From positions 2,418,001-2,482,000 of the forward strand of contig NZ_CP025198.1 in assembly GCF_003325455.1 (NCBI RefSeq): DNA of 64,000 nucleotides. Direction: 5' to 3'. A program made the translations under genes and the position numbers. A model generated the notes under the pieces. The model was given only the letters and a program-made list of their open reading frames with translations. It was not told the origin of the DNA and ran no database searches. Shown one piece after another: positions 16,374 to 24,177 of this stretch (position 1 is the first letter of the stretch; each line of letters starts with the position of its first letter). The DNA is from Acidipropionibacterium virtanenii (GTDB lineage Bacteria > Actinomycetota > Actinomycetes > Propionibacteriales > Propionibacteriaceae).

Positions 16374-16907
16374 TCATGTCGATGAGCCCTCACGCGCCGC
16401 GAACGGATACTCGCCCACGACGTCGAACCCGCCCGGCTCAGGAGCCCCGGCCACCACCGTCAGACCGCCAGCGGTGGTGCTGATCGGCAGCTCGGGGAGC
16501 ACTGCGCGCTCGGCGTCCTTCGCCTCCTGCGCGGAATGTCCGGTGACGAGGGTGAGGTGCGCGACGAACTCGTCGAACTCCCCGCCGTAGGGCGGGTACT
16601 GCGGGAAGGCCGCCAGGCACCGGGCGACGACGTCATCGAGGGCGGGCTGCGGTGCAGGGCCCAGCCACACCGTCTCGTCGCCGAACCAGCCCGTACGGTC
16701 GAACCGGACCTCGAAGGGTTGCGTCCCGGCCGCGACCGCTCTCACGGTCTCGAGGAGTTCCGGTGTGATCCGGTGGGCCCGGGCGAAGGGGTAGATCAGG
16801 CTCACATGGGCCGGGATGCCCCATGACGCCGACGGGTCCAAATGGTCACGGATGTCCCCGATGACGGCGTCGATGTCGGGGAAGGAGAGGATCACGGCAC
16901 TGGGCAC
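16374..16907 (-). CDS. 2H phosphoesterase (2'-5' RNA ligase-like)
   Basis: The two signature motifs of the 2H family are present: HVSLIYPF and HLTLVTGH, about 85 residues apart. Such proteins hydrolyse or form 2',5' or cyclic phosphates on RNA or nucleotides. I place the start at GTG 16907, which has GGAGG eleven bases upstream; an in-frame ATG at 16991 would overlap the end of the ATPase gene by 35 bases and has no family sequence in the extra part. The gene is directly downstream of the DUF4143 ATPase on the same strand and probably cotranscribed. Confidence 0.8.
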   Translation of the reverse strand: MPSAVILSFPDIDAVIGDIRDHLDPSASWGIPAHVSLIYPFARAHRITPELLETVRAVAAGTQPFEVRFDRTGWFGDETVWLGPAPQPALDDVVARCLAAFPQYPPYGGEFDEFVAHLTLVTGHSAQEAKDAERAVLPELPISTTAGGLTVVAGAPEPGGFDVVGEYPFAAREGSST

Positions 16908-16956
16908 CCGGACATTGTCCTCCACCGTCCAGGCCCGATCATGCGCCGGGACGCCC

Positions 16957-18207
16957 TTACGGTCCGAGAAGAGCGAGTGGCACCACCGCAATGCCGTCGG
17001 CCCTCCGAAAAGCCGTCCGGCCCGTCGTGACGACGGCGAGATCGGCTACCCGATCGGGCAACTGCTCTCTCAACCAGTTGAGATGTCGCACATCGTGCCC
17101 AGTGATCTCTGGAGCCAGCTTGACCTCGATGCCGAGCACCTGCCCGTCGGTACCCTCGACGATGAGGTCGATCTCCCGGTCACCACCGGATGTGCGCAGG
17201 TGACTGACCGTAGCCTCTGCGGCCTGCGCCATCACCCGCACGCCGAGGGTCACAAGAGATTCGAACAGCGGCCCTGCCATGTGCGCGCCGGCCGAGTTCA
17301 GAAGAGACCCGGCCGACAGATTGAGCAGGCGCACCGCAAGGGCCGGGTCGGCCAGCTGGTGTTTCGGCGCCTGTTGGAGACGCCGCAGATGGTTGTTCGC
17401 CGGGGTCCACCCAGGCACCGGATCCAGCAGCCAGATCTGGCTGAGGTGGTCACGATAGGCGATCGTGGTCGTCTTCGCGGGCTGGCCGCCGTCTCCGCCC
17501 GTGGTCGCATCCAGCAGCCTCGCATAGGCGGTCGTCGTCGACGACGCAGCGGCGTAAGCCGACAGCCATCGACGAAGTGTCTCTGGGCGCCTCACCGCGT
17601 AACCCTGATTGGGGAGATCCCGGTCGATGATCCGCTGCAGGTAGGCATCCAGGAGCTGTCTCCTCAGTCGCGGCACCAGGCCCATGATCCCCGGGAATCC
17701 GCTACCGACGATGGCGTCGGCGTAGTCCCTCACGGAGAACCCGGTGTTGCCCTCGATACGGCCCCGACTGCCCTCCAGCATCGCCGTGAGGGACACCGTC
17801 GGATTGGCGACTCCACGCTCATGAAGCCCCATCGGACGCATACGCAACGAGAGGATGCGACCGGCGCCACTATGGGTGTCCGCAGTGTCGATCGGCGTCG
17901 CGGACCCGGTGAGCAGAAAGCGTCCTGGGGGGGCTCCGGCGTCGACCTGTCGCCGGACGGAGTCCCACACCTGTGGCAGCCTCTGCCATTCGTCGAGCAG
18001 GAGCGTGCCCTCAGGGGGAGATGCCAGGCTGAAATCTGCCCGGCCGACCTCTCGTTGAGCAGGATCATCCAGGTACCAGATGGTGCGCGCTCGGCGCCGC
18101 GCGGTGTCGGTCTTCCCTACTCCCTTGGGGCCGTCGATCGCAATCGCGGGTGCGAGGGGCAACAGTTCGTCGAGTTCATGATCGACCGTGCGCTGCAAGT
18201 ACTCCAT
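16957..18207 (-). CDS. AAA-family ATP-binding protein with DUF4143 domain
   Basis: 416 residues. The N-terminal AAA domain has Walker A DGPKGVGKTDTA (about 25-36), Walker B TLLLDEWQRLP and sensor-like FLLTGSATP. The C-terminal DUF4143 part includes the nuclease-like strand pattern GGDREIDLIVEG...VLGIEVKL, which matches the restriction-endonuclease-like core seen in this family. The biochemical role is not established. AGGGAG precedes the start. Upstream are three direct repeats at exact 23-base steps. It shares that region with a divergent ADP-ribosylglycohydrolase gene and is followed by a 2H phosphoesterase. Confidence 0.85.
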   Translation of the reverse strand: MEYLQRTVDHELDELLPLAPAIAIDGPKGVGKTDTARRRARTIWYLDDPAQREVGRADFSLASPPEGTLLLDEWQRLPQVWDSVRRQVDAGAPPGRFLLTGSATPIDTADTHSGAGRILSLRMRPMGLHERGVANPTVSLTAMLEGSRGRIEGNTGFSVRDYADAIVGSGFPGIMGLVPRLRRQLLDAYLQRIIDRDLPNQGYAVRRPETLRRWLSAYAAASSTTTAYARLLDATTGGDGGQPAKTTTIAYRDHLSQIWLLDPVPGWTPANNHLRRLQQAPKHQLADPALAVRLLNLSAGSLLNSAGAHMAGPLFESLVTLGVRVMAQAAEATVSHLRTSGGDREIDLIVEGTDGQVLGIEVKLAPEITGHDVRHLNWLREQLPDRVADLAVVTTGRTAFRRADGIAVVPLALLGP

Positions 18208-18234
18208 CGCTGAAGACTCCCTTCGGCAGAGCCA

Positions 18235-18290
18235 CTACACTACCATTTACCGATCTTCTACGCTACCTTTTGCGGTCATCCTACGCTACC
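18235..18290. repeat. Three 10-bp repeats at exact 23-bp spacing upstream of DUF4143 ATPase
   Basis: CTACACTACC (18235-18244), CTACGCTACC (18258-18267) and CTACGCTACC (18281-18290) start exactly 23 bases apart. The nearest is 28 bases from the ATPase start. The constant phase, slightly over two helical turns, suggests cooperative binding of one protein in an array. The binding protein is unknown. Confidence 0.7.
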
Positions 18291-18362
18291 CCCGAAGCCC
18301 ATACCATGCGTCTTCCAGGTCCTCCCCGGCCAATCGATCGGCCCACAGTGCAGGATGGGTCC

Positions 18363-19325
18363 GTGGAACTGACCGATGAGGTGAAGGACCGTGCGGCCGG
18401 CGTGCTGCTGGGTCAGGCGACCGGCGACGCGCTCGGCGTCCCCTACGAGTTCGCGGCGCCGATCAGGCCCGGCGAGGCCGAGATGATCGGCGGCGGTCTG
18501 GGGCCCTATGAGCCCGGCGAGTGGTCCGACGACACCCAGATGGCGCTGTGCATCGCCCGGGTCGCGGCGACCGGCGATCTCACCGGGCCCGCCGCGCTGG
18601 ACGAGGTGGCCGCCGCCTTCATCGACTGGCGGCTCCACGGGGCCTCCGACATCGGCAACCAGACCGCCACCGTGCTCGGCCGGGCCCGCCACGACGACGG
18701 CACCCGTCTCTGGGAGCGGATGACCGCGATCGCCACCGATCTGGCGGGCGGCGGCAGCGCCGGGAACGGCGGACTCATGCGGACGTCGGTGGTCGGGCTG
18801 GTCGCCCTGGGCTCGGCAGATCGCACCGCGGAGGCGGCGCGGCTGGTGTGCAGCCTCACCCATGCCGAGCAGCGCTGCGTGGAGTCGTCGGTGCTGTGGT
18901 CCCTGGCGGTCCGGCACGCGGTGCTGACCGGCGAGGCCGACGTCCGCTGCGGGCTCGGCCATCTATCTGCAGAGCGCCGCGACTGGTGGACGGCGCGGAT
19001 CGAGGAGGCCGAGACCCGGCCGCCATCGGATTTCACCCCGAACGGCTACACCGTCACCGCCTTCCAGGCCGCCTGGGCGTCCATCCATGCCACCCGGGAC
19101 GCCGATGATCGGGTGATGGCGGCGCTGCAGCTGGCGATCTCCATCGGCAACGACACCGACACGGTGGCGGCCATCGCGGGCGGCCTGCTCGGCGCGGCAT
19201 GCGGGGCGTCGCGGATCCCGGGCGGGCTGGCGGAGCAGGTGCACGGCTGGCCGGGAATGGATGCGAAGGATCTGGTCGGGCTGGGTCTGGCGATCGCCGC
19301 GGGGCTGGGGCGGGAGTCGATGTGA
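18363..19325 (+). CDS. ADP-ribosylglycohydrolase family protein
   Basis: About 320 residues from GTG 18363, chosen because AGGA lies seven bases upstream and because the family homology begins at once (DRAAGVLLGQATGDALG). ATG 18306 is an in-frame alternative adding 19 residues. Metal-binding residues are seen in EWSDDTQMAL and in GNDTDTVAAIAGGLLGA. The enzyme removes ADP-ribose from proteins or nucleic acids, or acts on ADP-ribosyl nucleotides. It is divergent from the DUF4143 ATPase and overlaps the next gene by four bases. Confidence 0.9.
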   Translation: MELTDEVKDRAAGVLLGQATGDALGVPYEFAAPIRPGEAEMIGGGLGPYEPGEWSDDTQMALCIARVAATGDLTGPAALDEVAAAFIDWRLHGASDIGNQTATVLGRARHDDGTRLWERMTAIATDLAGGGSAGNGGLMRTSVVGLVALGSADRTAEAARLVCSLTHAEQRCVESSVLWSLAVRHAVLTGEADVRCGLGHLSAERRDWWTARIEEAETRPPSDFTPNGYTVTAFQAAWASIHATRDADDRVMAALQLAISIGNDTDTVAAIAGGLLGAACGASRIPGGLAEQVHGWPGMDAKDLVGLGLAIAAGLGRESM

Positions 19326-19948
19326 CCGGCAAGGTCGACTTCAAGAAGACGTTGGACTCCTACCGTGCCCGCGCCGGCCAGTTCCGCTTCGTCGAGGTGC
19401 CGCCGATGCAGTACCTCATGGTCGACGGGCACGGGGATCCGAACACCTCACCGGCCTACAGTCAGGCCCTGGAAGCCCTCTACCCGGTGGCCTACCGGAT
19501 CAAGTTCGCCGGCAAGGCGGCCGGGCGCGACTACGTGGTGCCGCCGCTGGAGGGGCTCTGGTGGGCCGACGACATGGACGCGTTCACCTCGGGGCGGGAC
19601 AAGTCTCAATGGGACTGGACGATGATGCTCCTGACCCCCGACTGGATCGGCCCTGACGACGTCGACGCCGCCGTCGCGACGGTGGCCGCCGGGAAGGCGC
19701 CGGACCGGCTGGGGGACGTCCGGCTGGAGGCCCTCGACGAAGGGCTGTGCGTCCAGATCCTGCACGTCGGATCCTTCGACGATGAGGGGCCTGTCCTGAA
19801 GCGGATGCATCACGAGTTCATTCCCGCCAATGGTCTGCGGATGGCGGGAACCCATCACGAGATCTACCTCGCCGATCCGCGCCGCACGGCTCCCGAGAAG
19901 CTGCGCACCCTGCTGCGCCAGCCCGTCACCGCAGGTCCAGGCGCATGA
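19322..19948 (+). CDS. GyrI-like small-molecule-binding domain protein
   Basis: 208 residues from GTG 19322, which overlaps the previous stop (GTGA), so it is coupled to the ADP-ribosylglycohydrolase. The sequence FRFVEVPPMQYLMVDGHGDPNTSPAYSQALEALYPVAYRI... followed by PLEGLWW and HHEIYLADPRRTAPEKLRTLLRQP matches stand-alone GyrI-like proteins, which bind or hydrolyse small ligands. No DNA-binding domain is present. Its 3' end overlaps the convergent acetyltransferase by 23 bases. Confidence 0.82.
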   Translation: MTGKVDFKKTLDSYRARAGQFRFVEVPPMQYLMVDGHGDPNTSPAYSQALEALYPVAYRIKFAGKAAGRDYVVPPLEGLWWADDMDAFTSGRDKSQWDWTMMLLTPDWIGPDDVDAAVATVAAGKAPDRLGDVRLEALDEGLCVQILHVGSFDDEGPVLKRMHHEFIPANGLRMAGTHHEIYLADPRRTAPEKLRTLLRQPVTAGPGA

Positions 19949-20507
19949 GGACTCTCGGGAAACCGGCGAGCACCGATTCTGTCTCGGAGGCCATCGAGAA
20001 TCCCGCCTGCTCGAAGAGCCGACGCGTCCCGACATAGGCCATCGTGAGATCCACCTTCTCCCCCTTGTTGTCGACGGGATATCCCTCGATCGCCGGCGCG
20101 CCGCTCTCCCGGGCGAAGGCGACCGCCCCGTCCATGAGGGAGTGCATGATGCCCTGTTTGCGGTGCCCGGGGCGGACCCGGAAGCACCACAGGGACCACA
20201 CGTCCAGGTCGTCTACGTGCGGGATCCGGCGGTTCCGGGCGAAACTGGTGTCGGCGCGGGGATGCACCGCCGCCCACCCGACGGGCTCGTCGCCCTGGTA
20301 GGCCACGACTCCGGGCGGAGGCTCCTCGGCGCACAGCTGTCTCATCCGATCGGCGCGCTGGGTTCCGTGAAGCGAGAGGTGCTCCTTGTTGGACAGCCGG
20401 TAGCTGAGGCAGAAGCACACATTGGACGTCGGCTTCTTGGGGCCGACGAGGGTCGCGACGTCCTCGAACTCGGTTGCGCGCCTGACCTCGATGTCGGTGG
20501 CGGTCAT
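19926..20507 (-). CDS. GNAT-family N-acetyltransferase
   Basis: 193 residues from ATG 20507, with GGTGGAG just upstream. The acetyl-CoA-binding loop is seen in LWCFRVRPGHRKQGIMHSLMDGAVAFARESGAPAIEGYP, with RPGHRKQG as the Q/RxxGxG/A-type motif. The first 110 codons of the longer open frame have no conservation and are discarded. Its cysteine-rich N-terminal stretch NVCFCLSYRLSNKEHLS is shared with a subgroup of small uncharacterised GNATs. The acceptor is unknown. Confidence 0.85.
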   Translation of the reverse strand: MTATDIEVRRATEFEDVATLVGPKKPTSNVCFCLSYRLSNKEHLSLHGTQRADRMRQLCAEEPPPGVVAYQGDEPVGWAAVHPRADTSFARNRRIPHVDDLDVWSLWCFRVRPGHRKQGIMHSLMDGAVAFARESGAPAIEGYPVDNKGEKVDLTMAYVGTRRLFEQAGFSMASETESVLAGFPRVLMRLDLR

Positions 20508-20598
20508 GGCTCCACCGTATGCGTCGTGGGCGCACCCTCTCCGCGGCGCTGAGAAACTGGAGAAGGGGAGTGCCCCAGCGTTCTGGTGAGGAGTCATT

Positions 20599-21126
20599 GT
20601 GCCTGATGTCAGAGACGTGCTGCTCGGGCAGTACGACATCGCACGGTCGCTGTTCGAGTACCACATGGCGGCCCTGACCGACGAGGACCTGTTCTGGTCC
20701 CCGTCGGCGCATCGGTGGACCATGCATGACGTCGGCGGCCGATGGCGACCCGACCTGGCCGAGACCGAACCTGACCCCGTACCGGTTCCGACCATCGCCT
20801 GGTTGACGTGGCACATGGGCTGGTGGTCGCAGAGCGCCACCGCGCATCTGCAGCAGACCGCAGCGCCGTCACCGGAGCAGGCCGGGTGGCCCGGCGCCAG
20901 GGCGTCCGCGATCGTGGACTGGCTGCAGGCGATTCACAATGCGTGGCGGGTCGCCCTGGCCGGGGCACAGCGGCTGGACGCCGAGGCGACCTATCCGTGG
21001 GAGCCCGGCTCGGGGAGGACGGTGGCCGACATGGCCGCCTGGTTCAACGTCGAACTCACCAAGAATGCTTCGGAGATCGGTCAGCTCCTCATCATCCGCC
21101 GCGCCGGCATCTCCTGTCGTGCCTGA
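20599..21126 (+). CDS. DinB-family protein
   Basis: 175 residues from GTG 20599 with GAGGAG nearby. The four-helix DinB/YfiT pattern is visible: VLLGQYDIARSLFEYHMAALTDEDLFW, then TIAWLTWHMGWWSQS with the metal-type histidine, and a late helix MAAWFNVELTKNASEIGQL. Members include thiol S-transferases that use mycothiol or bacillithiol, but the function is not assured. The gene abuts the convergent reductase-like gene with no spacing. Confidence 0.82.
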   Translation: MPDVRDVLLGQYDIARSLFEYHMAALTDEDLFWSPSAHRWTMHDVGGRWRPDLAETEPDPVPVPTIAWLTWHMGWWSQSATAHLQQTAAPSPEQAGWPGARASAIVDWLQAIHNAWRVALAGAQRLDAEATYPWEPGSGRTVADMAAWFNVELTKNASEIGQLLIIRRAGISCRA

Positions 21127-21696
21127 TCACCGTGTCCCGGCGGCGGTGTAGTGAAGATAGGCCGTTCCGTTGCCGAATACCCGGTGCTCGGCAAGCTCGA
21201 GGTCCAGCCGGACGTCGTCCGGCAGGGCCCGTAGACCTCCGCCGACGACCTTCGGCACGACGAAGATCCCGAAGTCCTGCACCATGCCGGCACGGATCGC
21301 GTCGGCCGCGACGGTGGGGCCGAAGATCTCGACCTCACCGTCGGCGTCCTCCACGATTCGCCTGATCTCGTCCAGGTCGAGGTGCGGCACCAGTCTGTGG
21401 GCGGGAGCCAGCTCGGCAGCCGTCAGCGTCGAGGATGCCGCGATGATGTCGAGACCCTGCCATCGGCGGGCGAACTCGTGCTCGGCCTCGGTCCACTGCT
21501 CGTCGGCAGGCTCCTGCTCCCAGTACCTCATCAGCAGGTAGGCCTTGCGTCCCAGGATCTCGGTGGAGACCTTCGCCATGCGTTCGACGTGGAAGTCGAA
21601 GACCTCACCGTCCGGGGCCGACCACTGGAAGTCGCCGTCGGCGTCGGCCGCGTAGCCGTCGACGGAGATGGTGGCGGTGTAGCTCAAAGTTCCCAT
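21127..21696 (-). CDS. Dihydrofolate-reductase-family protein (RibD C-terminal-like)
   Basis: 189 residues with the fold signatures YTATISVDGYAADADGDF, EILGRKAYLLMRYWEQE and GEVEIFGPTVAADAIRAGMV. It is likely an NADPH-dependent reductase of unknown substrate. It is divergent from a second protein of the same family, with starts only 70 bases apart. The two share the fold but not close sequence, so recent duplication is not evident. Confidence 0.85.
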   Translation of the reverse strand: MGTLSYTATISVDGYAADADGDFQWSAPDGEVFDFHVERMAKVSTEILGRKAYLLMRYWEQEPADEQWTEAEHEFARRWQGLDIIAASSTLTAAELAPAHRLVPHLDLDEIRRIVEDADGEVEIFGPTVAADAIRAGMVQDFGIFVVPKVVGGGLRALPDDVRLDLELAEHRVFGNGTAYLHYTAAGTR

Positions 21697-21766
21697 GGGT
21701 CATGATGCGCCGACCATGGGGCATGATGCTCAGTACACCGCTGACGGAATCTCCGGAGGAGCAGCC

Positions 21767-22324
21767 ATGGCCAAGCTCATCGTGTGGGACATCATCTCTT
21801 TGGACGGCTACTTCGAGGGCACACAGCAGTGGGACCTCGACCTGCACGAGTACATCTGGGGCAAGGACCTTGAACAGTTGAGCCTGAGTTTCGGCGAGGA
21901 ACTCGGCCTGCTCGTGTTCGGCCGAATCACCTACGAGGGCATGGCAGCGTACTGGCCGAACGCGACCGATGAGGGCGACATCACGGCGTACATGAACGCC
22001 GCGCCGAAGCTCGTGGCGTCGCGCACTCTCACCGAGGCGACTTGGCAGAACTCTGAGGTGACAGCCGACATCGTCGGGGAGCTGACACGGCGCAAGGCGA
22101 CCCTGGACCGCCCGATCTACGTCTTCGGCAGTGCGGCGCTCACCGACTCCCTCCTGCAGGCGGGTCTGGTCGACGAGCTCCTCATCGGCGTCGCTCCGGT
22201 ACTGCTCGGCGCGGGCCACCCCTTCTTCAAGCCCGCGTCGTCACCGCGTCCGCTGGAGCTCCTCGAGTCGCGGCCGACTGACACCGGGGGCGTTCTGCTG
22301 CGCTACGCAGTGCCCCACGACTGA
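21767..22324 (+). CDS. Dihydrofolate-reductase-family protein (RibD C-terminal-like)
   Basis: 185 residues from ATG 21767, with GGAGGA upstream. It opens with MAKLIVWDIISLDGYFEG and contains LVFGRITYEGMAAYWP and PIYVFGSAALTDSLLQAGLVDEL, the expected order for the RibD-type reductase fold. An in-frame start at 21695 is ruled out by the good ribosome site. The upstream strand carries a short direct repeat ATGGGTCATGATGC / ATGGGGCATGATGC. Substrate unknown. Confidence 0.85.
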   Translation: MAKLIVWDIISLDGYFEGTQQWDLDLHEYIWGKDLEQLSLSFGEELGLLVFGRITYEGMAAYWPNATDEGDITAYMNAAPKLVASRTLTEATWQNSEVTADIVGELTRRKATLDRPIYVFGSAALTDSLLQAGLVDELLIGVAPVLLGAGHPFFKPASSPRPLELLESRPTDTGGVLLRYAVPHD

Positions 22325-22327
22325 GTG

Positions 22328-22744
22328 TCATGCGGGGCGATGGCGAGCCGTTCCGGGAGCGATGACGCCGAGTCCGGCAGCGTCGGCCGCCTCGCCGAGA
22401 CGACGGTCATAGGTGAGGACCGCGTCGGCGTCGAGGCGGATCGCGGCCTCCAGATGAAGGGCGTCCAGCGCCCGGAGATACGGCATCGGGAGCAGTCCGG
22501 CATTGCGGAAGACGGCCCGATCCAGCGCAGCGAGGGACACGCCGTCGAGCAGCGCGGTCACGTCGGCCTGGTCGAGCCCCTCACGGATCGCCAGGCGGCG
22601 CAGCTCAGCCTCGAGAAGGTCGCTGGACACCAGGGTGGCGGCATCCAGATCCAGCCATGCGAGAAGAGCCTCGCTCTCGGGCCGGTCGATCAGCAGGGCT
22701 CCCAGGGCCGATGTGTCGACGTAGACGACGGGACGCGACGTCAC
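22328..22744 (-). CDS. PIN-domain ribonuclease toxin (VapC type)
   Basis: 138 residues from GTG 22744, which overlaps the antitoxin stop by four bases (GTGA). PIN motifs are VVYVDTSALGALLIDRPES with the first aspartate, the acidic ELRRLA segment, and RALDALHLEAAIRLDADAVLTYDRRLGEAA. It is an intact ribonuclease toxin whose RNA target is unknown. Its partner is the Phd-like antitoxin upstream. The locus is the second of this type here and is only distantly alike in sequence to the one at 15.6-16.3 kb. Confidence 0.88.
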   Translation of the reverse strand: MTSRPVVYVDTSALGALLIDRPESEALLAWLDLDAATLVSSDLLEAELRRLAIREGLDQADVTALLDGVSLAALDRAVFRNAGLLPMPYLRALDALHLEAAIRLDADAVLTYDRRLGEAADAAGLGVIAPGTARHRPA

Positions 22745-23022
22745 AGCCTGTCCTCGCGCATCTCGTCGAGAACCTCTGTAACGCTCTGATCCACGGACCT
22801 GCGCTCGATACCCAGCTCCGCCCAGCCGCCGCTCCGCCTGGCGGGCCGGGTGATCGCGAGACCGGGGTCCGGGGCACCGAGCGGCACGAGTCGCCCGACA
22901 GGCACCCCACTGTTGGTCAGCACGAAGGAGCGGCCCTCGCTCACGGCGCGGAGCACACGGCCGGACTCGTTGCGCAACTCGCGCTGGGACAGACTTTCCA
23001 CCTCGGGCAGGGGCGAACTCAT
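22741..23022 (-). CDS. Phd/YefM-family antitoxin
   Basis: 93 residues. The DNA-binding half is VESLSQRELRNESGRVLRAVSEGRSFVLTNSGVPVGRLVPL. The C-terminal tail (RSVDQSVTEVLDEMREDRL) would fill the toxin active-site groove. The start ATG at 23022 is preceded at six bases by TGCTACGCT (23029-23037 on the complement), an extended -10, so the operon is likely leaderless. The same nine bases lie before the other Phd/VapC operon. Confidence 0.88.
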   Translation of the reverse strand: MSSPLPEVESLSQRELRNESGRVLRAVSEGRSFVLTNSGVPVGRLVPLGAPDPGLAITRPARRSGGWAELGIERRSVDQSVTEVLDEMREDRL

Positions 23023-23065
23023 GACTCAAGCGTAGCACCCGTGCGACACCCCGCTCTGCATCCCC

Positions 23066-23602
23066 TCAGGCCAGCACGGCCCGGAGCTCCTCCGACGTGA
23101 GCGGCCGGTCCGCGTAGATCAGTCGGATCGCGTCGGGATTCGGATTGCCGGCGTCCGGCCCACGATGCCGGAGTGTCAGCCCGGTCTTCTGCGCCACCCG
23201 CGCCGACGCCAGGTTGTGCTCCAGGAGGTAGGCGACCACCGGCACGTCGGGTCTGGTCTCATGCGCCCGCTCGACAGCCTGAACCGCCACCGCCGTCGCG
23301 ATTCCACGGCCATGGGCCTTGTGATCGAGCCGGTATCCGAGGTTCCAGAACACGCCTCGCCGCACTGAGCAGCCGGCATTCCCCAGCACCTCGCCGGACC
23401 TGGCATCGCGAACGATCCACGACGAGAGCCCGTCGCACTCCCAGCCCCGGATCCAGCCGCGCACCATGTCCTCGGTCGTCCCAACAGTGTTGTTACGGCC
23501 CGAGGGCAGGTGCGTCCACACTTGTGGATCGGAGTAGATCGCGTGAACGGCGGCGATGTCGTCGAGGGTTGGTCTGTCCAGCAGGACGTCGCCCAGTCTC
23601 AT
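23066..23602 (-). CDS. GNAT-family N-acetyltransferase (RimJ/RimL type)
   Basis: 178 residues from ATG 23602. The layout MRLGDVLLDRPTLDDIAAVHAIYSDPQV, then the acetyl-CoA region YRLDHKAHGRGIATAVAVQAVERAHE and the late AYLLEHNLASARVAQKTG are typical of the RimJ/RimL-like group that acetylates protein N-termini, antibiotics or small amines. An in-frame ATG at 23638 would add 12 residues and is possible. The acceptor is unknown. The gene is divergent from the TPR gene. Confidence 0.87.
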   Translation of the reverse strand: MRLGDVLLDRPTLDDIAAVHAIYSDPQVWTHLPSGRNNTVGTTEDMVRGWIRGWECDGLSSWIVRDARSGEVLGNAGCSVRRGVFWNLGYRLDHKAHGRGIATAVAVQAVERAHETRPDVPVVAYLLEHNLASARVAQKTGLTLRHRGPDAGNPNPDAIRLIYADRPLTSEELRAVLA

Positions 23603-23665
23603 GCACGGAATCCGGCCAGAGTGCGAGCACCATGCCATTCGTCACAACATGCGAGGATCGGATCC

Positions 23666-24160
23666 ATGCCTGACACATTAGAACGATGGGAGGCATCGGT
23701 AGCGAGCCTCTGGGAGCGCTTCGAGACCCTGGACCGCGATACCGGGGTGACGGCGATGCGCGACCTCGCAGCAAGCTGCCCGGCACCCGACGGGAGAGCA
23801 GCGTTCGAGCTGGCGGGGATGTACGACTCGCTGGGCTTCGAGGCCGAGGCCGGTGCACAGTATGAGAAGGCTCTCGAGCTCGGGCTCGACGAGGCGCGTC
23901 ACGCCCGGCTCGCCGTCCAGTACGGCTCGACGCTGCGCAATCTCGGCCGCCTCGATGAGGCGATCGCCGTCCTGCGGTCCGCCCCGACCCACGAGTCGAC
24001 GGGCGCCGCGCCCCGCCTCATGCTGGCTCTGGCACTGCACAGAGCCGGGCGCAAGGACGAGGCCCTGCAGGTGGCGATCGAGGCGCAGATCGACACCCTT
24101 CCCCGCTACCAGCGATCCATGCGCCACTACGTCGCCGACCTCTACGATCCGTCGGCCTGA
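23666..24160 (+). CDS. Tetratricopeptide-repeat protein
   Basis: 164 residues from ATG 23666. Helical repeats are seen: FELAGMYDSLGFEAEAGAQYEKALELG, then LAVQYGSTLRNLGRLDEAIAVLRSA and LMLALALHRAGRKDEALQVAIEAQI. It should act as a protein-binding scaffold in the cytosol; there is no signal peptide or enzyme domain. Small single-domain TPR proteins like this are frequent in actinobacteria and lack known partners. Confidence 0.82.
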   Translation: MPDTLERWEASVASLWERFETLDRDTGVTAMRDLAASCPAPDGRAAFELAGMYDSLGFEAEAGAQYEKALELGLDEARHARLAVQYGSTLRNLGRLDEAIAVLRSAPTHESTGAAPRLMLALALHRAGRKDEALQVAIEAQIDTLPRYQRSMRHYVADLYDPSA

Positions 24161-24177
24161 GCCGTGAAGCCCTCGGT

